From contig JAGVEP010000348.1 of the NCBI GenBank assembly GCA_020058145.1, forward strand, positions 1 to 13,686: a stretch of DNA of 13,686 nt, given 5' to 3'. Made by a program: the position numbers and the translations under genes. The notes below the pieces were generated by a model that worked only from the letters and a program-made list of their open reading frames with translations, was not told the origin of the DNA and did no database searches. This stretch comes from Phycisphaerae bacterium. GTDB lineage: Bacteria > Planctomycetota > Phycisphaerae > UBA1845 > Fen-1342. Positions 7,431 through 13,686 of the stretch are shown one piece after another; within the stretch, counting starts at the first letter, position 1; the number at the start of each line of letters is the position of its first letter.

Positions 7431-9263
7431 CTAACTGCCGCTCAGCAGCGCCACGAACGCATTGATGTCGTCAAAGTTCACAAAACCGTCGCCGTTGCAG
7501 TCGCCGTTCGTGATCGGACAGTCCGGGTAGGTGGCGGCGTAGGCTGCCGGATCAGACAGCGCCAGTACGAACGGGTTGATGTCGTCGAAGTTCACGACTC
7601 CGTCGCAATTCAGGTCGCCGGGGAATGCACTGCCGCTAATGGCGATGCACGCCGAGAATTCGGAGGTCGAGCCACTCGGTTCGAGCGTGGCGGTCGCCGT
7701 GAGGACCCAACCGTCCTCCACCGAAGCGCCGAGCACGACATCGAAGTCCACGTCACCGGCGGCATCCGTCGAAACGCTTGCCGAGCCGAGGTAGGCTCGC
7801 CCCTCGCCGAAGCCGGACCCGTCGCAATTGGGGGCGGAAAAGAACTCGATTGTGAATTGACCCAGCGGGCTGCTGTGCAGCGCGCCGACGACGCGGATTG
7901 CGGCCCCTTGCCCAGTCGCTGAGTCGAGCTGGGGGAAGTTTTGGAGTCCGTTGCCGCCGGTATCAAGATCGAGGGGGTCGTTGAGCGTGACTCCCTCCAG
8001 ATACCCATTGGTGATCAGGTCGATGCCCAGGTTGCCGTTGTCGTGGATCGAGTTGCCTGAGATGCGGACTCCTGAGAACGTGTTGGCCACGCTGACACCC
8101 GATCCCAGATGTCCTGCGATCTCGTTGCCCGCTCCCGCGGCCGATCCGCCGATGACGACGTTCTGGACCGGTCCAAGGTAGTAGTTTCCCGTCGCAATCC
8201 CGGTGACGCTGCCGAGCGAAGGCGCGCCGTTGGCATCGAGCCCGATCGTGTTCCCGACGATCTCGATTCCCGAGCCGAATCCGGCAATGGCGATCGCCTG
8301 TCCCAGCACACCGGGGTACTGACCGATCCTGCGCCCGAGGATGCCGGCGATCCTGTTGCCGCGGATGGTCGTGTCGTAGTTCTCGTCATCGAAGTAGATG
8401 CCCGCGGTGGTAGCGAGATGGCCTTGTTGCAGGCCGTCGGGCGTGGTCCCGATCCAGTTGTTCTCGACGACCGTGCCGATCGCGTTGAAGATCTGCACCG
8501 CGAAGCCGCTGGGCCAACCCTGGCTGTTCCAGGTGCCCAGGCCGATGATGTAGTTGCGTTCGGCCACGGTCGGCCCGCCGATCCGGTTGTTCGTGGCGGG
8601 CCTGCCGCCGCCGATCCAGCCGAGGACGCGCACGCGATCAAACGTGTTGCCCACGACGACGTTGTCGTTCGATTGGTCGATCTGGACATAGCCGCCGCCC
8701 GTGTTGCCTCTCACTAGGGTGCCAGAGCCGCCGAAGCCGCCGTAGAGCTGGATGCCCATTTCGCTGGTGTTCTCGACAACGCCGTTGGACCCCTCGAAAT
8801 AAACCGAGGTCCTGTCCAAGCCGGTGAGCGTGCAGTTGTCGGCGGGGACGTAGAGCCCCCCGCCCCTCAAGATGACGACCTCCCACCCGTCCGGGTTGGT
8901 GTCGCCGGTGAAGGCGGTCTGCGTCGTGCCGTCGATCGTCACTTCGGCGTAGGCGTTCGCGTAGAACATCATGCCGTGAACCACCGCGCGGCCGGGGTAG
9001 TACCACGGCAGGTAGGTCCATTCGCTGGTTGGGATCGCGAAGCCGACCGTTTGCCGGCCGGGCGTGTTGTTGGAGGCGATCATCGCTTCGGAAAAGGAGG
9101 TGTGGCCATCCGGGCCGGGAAGGTCGGGGACGGTCGCCGTTTCCGGATCAACGTCGATGATGTCCGCGTCCGAAATGTCGACCGTGATGGTCTGTCCGGT
9201 TGCTGCGCCGACCATCATCAGCAGCGTCAGCGCGGCGAAACTCGTGCGTGTGTACCCATTCAT
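7431..9263 (-). CDS. Secreted right-handed parallel beta-helix protein with dockerin-like tail
   Basis: The 610-residue protein begins at ATG 9263, six bases after GGAG, with a signal peptide (residues 1-23, AATG/QT). Residues ~100-430 are a right-handed beta-helix: repeated short strands such as GNTFDRVRV, ENNWIGTTPDG, IRGNRIAGI, IVGNTIGLDANG and ISGNSIHDNGNLGIDL, plus an IGGSAAGAGNEIAG turn. Residues ~430-540 match the module that commonly follows such helices (NGLQNFPQLDS, FTIEFFSAPNCDGSGFGEG, STSEFSACIAI). Residues 549-610 are the duplicated EF-hand tail, ending FVALLSGS. The fold is shared by polysaccharide lyases and surface proteins, but no catalytic residues can be assigned, so enzymatic activity is open. 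The protein contains no lysine at all. It lies 52 bp downstream of the lysyl-endopeptidase-type gene and may share its transcript. Confidence 0.88.
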   Translation of the reverse strand: MNGYTRTSFAALTLLMMVGAATGQTITVDISDADIIDVDPETATVPDLPGPDGHTSFSEAMIASNNTPGRQTVGFAIPTSEWTYLPWYYPGRAVVHGMMFYANAYAEVTIDGTTQTAFTGDTNPDGWEVVILRGGGLYVPADNCTLTGLDRTSVYFEGSNGVVENTSEMGIQLYGGFGGSGTLVRGNTGGGYVQIDQSNDNVVVGNTFDRVRVLGWIGGGRPATNNRIGGPTVAERNYIIGLGTWNSQGWPSGFAVQIFNAIGTVVENNWIGTTPDGLQQGHLATTAGIYFDDENYDTTIRGNRIAGILGRRIGQYPGVLGQAIAIAGFGSGIEIVGNTIGLDANGAPSLGSVTGIATGNYYLGPVQNVVIGGSAAGAGNEIAGHLGSGVSVANTFSGVRISGNSIHDNGNLGIDLITNGYLEGVTLNDPLDLDTGGNGLQNFPQLDSATGQGAAIRVVGALHSSPLGQFTIEFFSAPNCDGSGFGEGRAYLGSASVSTDAAGDVDFDVVLGASVEDGWVLTATATLEPSGSTSEFSACIAISGSAFPGDLNCDGVVNFDDINPFVLALSDPAAYAATYPDCPITNGDCNGDGFVNFDDINAFVALLSGS

Positions 9264-9315
9264 TTGATGCTCCAGGATCGCTCAGAGTGCCACAACAAGG
9301 TGATGATTCCACGTC

Positions 9316-11685
9316 CTACAGGTCGCTCAGCAGCGCCACGAACGCGTCTATGTCGTCGAGATTCACCTGTCCGTCGCCATTGCCGTCACCGTTGGCGAGG
9401 TTGCAGTTGGGAAATGCGGCGGCGTAGCCGGCGGGATCCGCAAGCGCCAGCACGAACGGGTCAATGTCGTCGAAATTAACGCCGCCGTCGCAATTCAAGT
9501 CGCCGAGCACGAGCGGCGGGGGCTGCACGCCCCAAACTTCCACATCGTCGATGTTCCATCCGGAGTACTGCCACGTGGCATCGGTCGTGCCCATCGTCCA
9601 GCGCAGATAGACGGTCGCCTGCCGATCGGCGACGGACGAGAGGTCAAATTGCTGGAAGGTCCAGACCGGATCGGTGACCTCGGCGGCGTTCTGCCAGATC
9701 GTGGTCCAGGTCGTGCCGTCAGTGCTGATCCGCACGTAGGCGTGGTCGAACGTCGGTCGCTCGATGTTAAGCCACCGCCAGAAGCGCAGGGACACGCCCG
9801 TCAGTTGGGAGCAATCGATCGCCGTGGTCGTGAGGTGTCGCTCCACCAGGCTGTTTTCGTAGTCACCCGTGAGGTTGTAACCGAAGACGTTGGTGCCGGT
9901 GTGTCCGTTGTTCGGGTCGCGGTTGCCGTGCTGTCCGCCGGCGCCGGTCGGATGGCCCCACGCCCAGAGACCCTGGGTCGTCCAGCCGGGATTCGTGTCC
10001 ATGTTCCAGGTATACATCGCCTGCGGAATTCCGACGTGCAGCGCGACGCCGCGGGACGTGTCCCCCAGGTGGTTCGTAGTGTTCACGAAGTTAATCGTGT
10101 CGAAGTAGTCGCCAATAACCAAAGCAGCCGCGCCGCCGTTGATCGACACGGTGACGGTGCCGGTGCCGCCCGCCGCGAGCGTCCCGGTCGCGTTGGTCAG
10201 CGATACCCACGCTTGACTAGCGGTCAGTTGGTAGTCTATGGCCGAAGTCCCGACATTCGTGAGGGCATAATCAAACGAGCCTGGGCTGAACGGCCCACCG
10301 GGATTCCCCACGGATTCAAAGCCGTCGGCGGGGCTGACGTGCAGCCCGATGGCGCTGGGGACAAGCGTGTCGACGGCTTGGACGCCCGTATTATTGGGGT
10401 CAAGCCAGTTGCTGAGCCGCGTGCTGTTCGATCCGCCGCCGGTCCAGGATTTGTTGAAGCGGCCGTACCAGTCGCGCATGTCCGAGGCGCCACAAGCGGA
10501 ATAGCCGCCGTGGAGCTGCCCGAGCACGCGGTGATTCTGATCGAAGATCGGCGAGCCGGACGAGCCGGGCTCGGTGGCGCCGCGGTTGGGGGTCGATTCC
10601 CACAATACGCGGAGGTGCGAGCTATCGCCGGGGACGGCATTACCCAGGTAGGAAGTGATCGTCGTGGGGTTGTTGGTGAAACTGATGCTTTTTTCGTCGG
10701 TATCGGGATGGTGAATGGCCACTTCGCTAAGGGCGTTCACGTTGCCGTTATCCCAGCCGGCGAACGTGACACCCCACGCCGGGTTCGGCGGCTGCGTGAG
10801 TTGGACCAGCGTGAAATCGGACGGTGAGTTAGACGCCCGCCAGGTGGACCCGCTCTGATGCTGGCTCAATGAGCCGCCGCCATGCTGGCCGCACTTCGGG
10901 CTCTGGTAGTTCCAATAGACCACGAGCGACGCCGCATTGCCGCTCGTGACGCCGCAGTGCCGTGCGGTCATGAAGAACGGCGTCTGGTCTTGCGCCGCGT
11001 TGTTGACCATAAAGCCGGTGCAAAACGTCGAGCCGCCGGTCGAGATGACGCCGATGGCGGGAATCTCGTTCCACCAGGCCGCCGACTGCGGGCAATTCAC
11101 ATCAATCTCACACGAACCCGACCGTTGTTCGTCGCGCGGCTCGCCAAAGCCGCGATAGCCGACGTTGATCGAGGTGAGCTCGAGCACCGCGAGATGGGCC
11201 ACACTCCGCGGCAGCGTGAGCTCGACGAGCATGTCGTCCGACAGCACGACCGCCGTCCACAACTGGCCGTGGGCGGCGTTATCGGCCGCGGTGTACGGCT
11301 CCAGAGCATAGCTTCCGTCGGTCGCATGCAGGCGCAGCTCGCCGCCCGGCGGCATGAAGTAGCCGCTGAACCCGAGATTCAGCGACAGCGCGCGGGGCGC
11401 GATGATATGCAGCCGCCAGATGAGGACAGCCCCACGTGAATCGTCCCAGGTGCCGAATATGTCCGGGCGAATCAGCACCGGCGACGGAATCGCGAAGCGC
11501 GGCGCGAGGCCCTCGACGGCGCGTACTTCATCTTCAGCTTGAAGTGCAGCGACGTCCAGCGACGGAATCACGATCTGCGCAATGCCGTCCGCCGAGGTTT
11601 GAGAAACAGCCGGTGCGATAATAAAACCGATACCAGCCAACAGCAGGTACGAAAGCACTGATCCCCAGCGGGCGCAAGGCGACAT
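9316..11685 (-). CDS. Secreted lysyl-endopeptidase-type serine protease with BACON-like, MAM-like and dockerin-like domains
   Basis: This 789-residue protein starts at ATG 11685, five bases after AGGAGAG, with a signal peptide (~1-28, APAVS/QT) and a long prodomain (~30-186). The catalytic domain (~187-442) closely resembles Achromobacter protease I as I recall it: GSCEIDVNC, CTGFMVNN, TARHC, VVYWNYQ, SDFTLVQL, TEPGSSGSPIF, RVLGQLHGG and RLSNWLDP. Likely triad: His243, Asp290, Ser376. All six cysteines of the three known disulfides are present (192, 198, 222, 244, 265, 398), and Asp405 in RDWYGR aligns with the residue that selects lysine. Residues ~447-552 are BACON-like, ~557-718 a MAM/jelly-roll-like sandwich and 728-789 the EF-hand tail. 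It should act outside the cell, cleaving after lysine; family members are autoprocessed. Only three lysines occur in the whole protein. Specificity is predicted, not shown. Confidence 0.92.
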   Translation of the reverse strand: MSPCARWGSVLSYLLLAGIGFIIAPAVSQTSADGIAQIVIPSLDVAALQAEDEVRAVEGLAPRFAIPSPVLIRPDIFGTWDDSRGAVLIWRLHIIAPRALSLNLGFSGYFMPPGGELRLHATDGSYALEPYTAADNAAHGQLWTAVVLSDDMLVELTLPRSVAHLAVLELTSINVGYRGFGEPRDEQRSGSCEIDVNCPQSAAWWNEIPAIGVISTGGSTFCTGFMVNNAAQDQTPFFMTARHCGVTSGNAASLVVYWNYQSPKCGQHGGGSLSQHQSGSTWRASNSPSDFTLVQLTQPPNPAWGVTFAGWDNGNVNALSEVAIHHPDTDEKSISFTNNPTTITSYLGNAVPGDSSHLRVLWESTPNRGATEPGSSGSPIFDQNHRVLGQLHGGYSACGASDMRDWYGRFNKSWTGGGSNSTRLSNWLDPNNTGVQAVDTLVPSAIGLHVSPADGFESVGNPGGPFSPGSFDYALTNVGTSAIDYQLTASQAWVSLTNATGTLAAGGTGTVTVSINGGAAALVIGDYFDTINFVNTTNHLGDTSRGVALHVGIPQAMYTWNMDTNPGWTTQGLWAWGHPTGAGGQHGNRDPNNGHTGTNVFGYNLTGDYENSLVERHLTTTAIDCSQLTGVSLRFWRWLNIERPTFDHAYVRISTDGTTWTTIWQNAAEVTDPVWTFQQFDLSSVADRQATVYLRWTMGTTDATWQYSGWNIDDVEVWGVQPPPLVLGDLNCDGGVNFDDIDPFVLALADPAGYAAAFPNCNLANGDGNGDGQVNLDDIDAFVALLSDL

Positions 11686-11743
11686 ACAACCTCTCCTGTG
11701 TTAGGGACAAGACCTCATAGACGGGCCAAACAATCGGTTACAA

Positions 11744-11757
11744 CCGCTGGGCAGCGG
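11744..11757 (-). terminator. Weak intergenic hairpin after the unnamed secreted gene
   Basis: CCGCT-GGGC-AGCGG forms a 5-bp stem with a four-base loop, just after the stop at 11779 on the minus strand. The bases after it include some T's (TTGTAACC...) but no true T-tract. In a 93-bp gap it might slow transcription between the two genes or do nothing. Confidence 0.2.
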
Positions 11758-11778
11758 GCTCAATTCCTGCGCCAAAAT

Positions 11779-13179
11779 CTAGCCGCTCAGCAGTGCCACG
11801 AAGTTATTTATGTCGTCAAAATCGACCATGCCATCGCCATTCGTGTCGCCATTCAGCAGCGGACAGTTGGGATGCGCCGCCTGCCACCCAGCGGGATCGC
11901 TGACCACTTCGACGAACGGGTTGATGTCGTCGAAGTCCACCAGGCCGTCACAGTTCAGATCCCCGAGCAGCCAAACACCTTGGTCAAGCGTCGCGAGCAC
12001 CGAGGTTGGGCTACCCGGCTTGAACAGCGTCAGTTCCGCCTCCGTAACGAACGTGGGGGCGGCGGAACTATCGAAGCGGAAGTTGTATATCGTGCCCCAG
12101 CGCAAGGCGTTGGCGTTCGGATCGGTGGCATAGGCGGAGGTCTCCCAATGCGGACCGGCCGCCGTAATCGTGCCCGGCCAGTCCGTACCCGAATACGGCT
12201 CGCCCGAGTGATAGTCCACGTCGTGGAAGCCGAGATTAGAGGCCGTCGCACCCGACGGCAGAAGCACCGTGATACTCCCGACGGCACGGTCACAATTGAG
12301 ATTCTGAATGGCGAGTTCGTAATGCCAGCCGCCGAGGCCGCCAGCGGTCGCTTTGCAGGCGACATACAGCCGCCCGTCGCCGGGAACATCCAGCAACTTC
12401 AGTCCGACGGTCGGGTCGACGGCCTTCCATACTTCGATCGCCGGCTTGTTGCGCACCGTGGACGACGACCCGCCCTGCGGATTGGTGAACGTGATTCCGT
12501 AGCCGCCCGTGATCCACACCTGCCGATACGACGCATTGTTGTAGAGATTGCCGGCCGCGGCATCGTCCGGGCTCACGTAGTGGCCTTCGACGAAGTACAA
12601 CGCGCCGGCGTTCTGGTTGGGGTCGAGGTCGGTCGTGTGTACCTGAAGCCGGCCGGTAATCGTGCCGCTGCCGGGTGTCGCGTGGTTCGCCGGCAAGTCG
12701 CCGGTAAATGGATTCACCACAGACTTGGGCCCCAGCCCGCCCTGCGAGCCGTTCAAAGTGGCGCTGTAGGGGTCGGAGCAATTTACTCCGAGCTGCGAGC
12801 CACCGCCCGGGGGGATGATACAGGTGCCGCAGAAGTTCTCGTTGAGCGCCAGGAACCCCCACTTAAGCCAGCTCTGACCAATCTGCTCGCAGCGGCCGTC
12901 GCGCAGCCGGAACATGTTCTGCCCGATGACGGGGCGCTGATTGTCGTAGTTGTGCCAGGACAGCGGCGTGTCGCCAACGTTGCACGAAATCGTGCCGACG
13001 GAATAGGCGTGAATTGTCCCGGGGGTATTCGCCCCCCAGTGGTGCAACTGGTAGAGGTCGGCAGTAATCACATCGGGACCGACGGTGTCCGGCTCGCCCG
13101 CCCGGGCTTGAGACCGGGCGCCGATGACTCCAGTCGTCAAGCAGATTCCGAGGGTCAGCGAAAACGCGCGAGATTTCAT
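11779..13179 (-). CDS. Secreted protein of an unnamed planctomycete-type family with dockerin-like tail
   Basis: The 466-residue protein starts at ATG 13179, nine bases after GGAG; in-frame ATGs at 13200 and 13194 lack a ribosome site and would add an acidic start before the Lys-Arg n-region. The signal peptide is residues 1-27 (ARA/GEP). Residues ~35-160 form a recognisable but unnamed module: PDVITADLYQLHHWG, IHAYSVGTISCNVGD, RPVIGQNMFRLRDGRCEQIG, SWLKWGFLALNENFCGTC, then LGVNCSDPYSATLNGSQGG and a VNPFTG end. I believe similar modules occur in other planctomycete secreted proteins, but I know of no function. Residues ~165-400 are beta-rich, with a late WGTIYNFRFDSSA strand pair. The tail (405-466) is the EF-hand pair ending FVALLSG. 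Cysteines at 66, 97, 117, 120 and 134 suggest disulfides. No catalytic motif was recognised. It is the first gene of a possible three-gene transcript. Confidence 0.82.
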   Translation of the reverse strand: MKSRAFSLTLGICLTTGVIGARSQARAGEPDTVGPDVITADLYQLHHWGANTPGTIHAYSVGTISCNVGDTPLSWHNYDNQRPVIGQNMFRLRDGRCEQIGQSWLKWGFLALNENFCGTCIIPPGGGSQLGVNCSDPYSATLNGSQGGLGPKSVVNPFTGDLPANHATPGSGTITGRLQVHTTDLDPNQNAGALYFVEGHYVSPDDAAAGNLYNNASYRQVWITGGYGITFTNPQGGSSSTVRNKPAIEVWKAVDPTVGLKLLDVPGDGRLYVACKATAGGLGGWHYELAIQNLNCDRAVGSITVLLPSGATASNLGFHDVDYHSGEPYSGTDWPGTITAAGPHWETSAYATDPNANALRWGTIYNFRFDSSAAPTFVTEAELTLFKPGSPTSVLATLDQGVWLLGDLNCDGLVDFDDINPFVEVVSDPAGWQAAHPNCPLLNGDTNGDGMVDFDDINNFVALLSG

Positions 13180-13215
13180 CTTTTCATGCTCCATGCACAC
13201 AGGGATTTGAGTCCG

Positions 13216-13270
13216 CCTGGCAAGCCGCGGCCAGGTCGTGTTCCGACCGGCTGGCGATTCCGAGCCGGTC
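13216..13270. other. Two adjacent hairpins in the gap upstream of the unnamed secreted gene
   Basis: CCTGGC (13216-13221) pairs with GCCAGG (13230-13235), and GACCGGCT (13245-13252) pairs perfectly with AGCCGGTC (13263-13270) over a ten-base loop. They lie about 100 bases past the stop of the TPR gene and 40-90 bases before the ATG at 13179. No T-tract follows on either strand, so they may be leader structure or an inefficient terminator. Nothing else was recognised in 13180-13369. Confidence 0.45.
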
Positions 13271-13369
13271 TGCCCGAACCGAGCGGGCGCGTGAGTCTAG
13301 GCGCGGCCAACACTCGCGGCCACACAAACTGCACAAAAATTGTCCTGTATGCCCCCGACCGCTCGAATG

Positions 13370-13686
13370 TCAGGGTTGACCGCTGCCGGTTTCCGCCCGC
13401 ACCGCGGCCGAATCCCGGCGGGCGCCGTCATCGTACGGTCGCCGCCGAACGACCTCGTCCAGGAGTCCCACCACGTCTCCCAGCCGCCCCAGCCGCCGCG
13501 CCGCCGCGATCAGGTCCTGCCGGGCGTCCGCGAGGGCGGGATTATCGTGTACGGCCCGCTTCAGCTCCGTGACCGCAGCCGGCAAATCACCCTCCCCGGC
13601 AACCAATTCGGCATACTTGTAGCGCGCGGCCGCGTAGTCGGGCGCGATTTCGAGCGCCCGCCGGAGGTGCGTCCGCGCCGCAGCGC
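13370..13686 (-). CDS. TPR-repeat protein, C-terminal fragment (5' end beyond window)
   Basis: The minus strand is open from the right edge to TGA at 13370, giving the last ~104 residues. The sequence shows tetratricopeptide spacing: THLRRALEIAPDYAAARYKY, then AELVAGEGDLPAAVTELKRA, DNPALADARQDLIAAARRLG and LLDEVVRRRPYDDGARRDSA. These give about two and a half helix-turn-helix repeats of 34 residues. TPR units mediate protein-protein contacts; what the missing N-terminal part carries (for example a membrane anchor or enzyme) cannot be seen. An internal TTG near 13606 is not needed as a start because the repeat pattern continues upstream of it. It is separated from the next gene by 190 bp, so co-transcription is possible but not evident. 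Confidence 0.8.
   Translation of the reverse strand, partial: AAARTHLRRALEIAPDYAAARYKYAELVAGEGDLPAAVTELKRAVHDNPALADARQDLIAAARRLGRLGDVVGLLDEVVRRRPYDDGARRDSAAVRAETGSGQP

Noticed and set aside
9649..10827. 392-codon plus-strand open frame
   Set aside because: Antisense to the lysyl-endopeptidase-type gene; no domain and no ribosome site seen.
4561..13179. Cellulosome gene cluster
   Set aside because: There are dockerin-like tails but no cohesin, scaffoldin, carbohydrate-binding module or glycoside hydrolase in view.
11698..13572. 624-codon open frame on the plus strand
   Set aside because: It is antisense to the unnamed secreted gene and to the TPR fragment. It has no signal sequence or recognisable domain and is Arg/Ala-rich as expected from the complement of GC-biased codons.

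Overview
The window is visibly G+C-rich and reads like a planctomycete, most likely an uncultured relative of the Phycisphaerae. This rests on a run of large secreted proteins that end in duplicated EF-hand, dockerin-like tails of the form GDLNCDG-x-V-x-FDDINPFV...GD-x-NGDG-x-V-x-FDDIN-x-FVALLSG, and on Cys-rich GACC repeats of a kind I associate with planctomycete genomes. This taxonomic call comes from family knowledge, not from a search. No RNA genes, CRISPR array, insertion sequence or phage genes were seen.

Layout. Positions 1-2779 (minus) hold the first 926 codons of a secreted Asp-box/BNR beta-propeller protein with downstream adhesin-like domains; it runs off the left edge. Positions 3017-3538 (minus) encode a small exported protein with YwqK/MORN-type repeats and a TTG start. 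A divergent gene at 3622-4521 (plus) encodes a 10-helix EamA/DMT transporter. From 4561 to 13179, four consecutive minus-strand genes encode secreted proteins with the same dockerin-like tail: a trypsin-fold protease with fibronectin III and Cys-rich repeats (4561-7140), a right-handed beta-helix protein (7431-9263), a lysyl-endopeptidase-type protease (9316-11685) and a member of an unnamed secreted family (11779-13179). At the right edge (13370-13686, minus) is the 3' end of a TPR-repeat gene.

The three genes 13179->11779, 11685->9316 and 9263->7431 are separated by only 93 and 52 bp, so they could be one transcript. The 4561-7140 protease has its own 290-bp leader with a candidate promoter, a possible ribosome-binding-site hairpin and an inverted/tandem repeat mosaic. 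The theme is an extracellular or surface protein set: two proteases, a beta-helix protein and a propeller protein, all exported, four of them carrying one shared C-terminal tag.

The most unusual observations are these. The Lys-C-type protease has only three lysines in 789 residues, and its immediate neighbour, the 610-residue beta-helix protein, has none. The dockerin-like tails carry a conserved cysteine pair at fixed spacing. Two mutually exclusive hairpins can form over the start of the 4561-7140 protease mRNA. I did not find convincing evidence of a wholly new multi-gene system.
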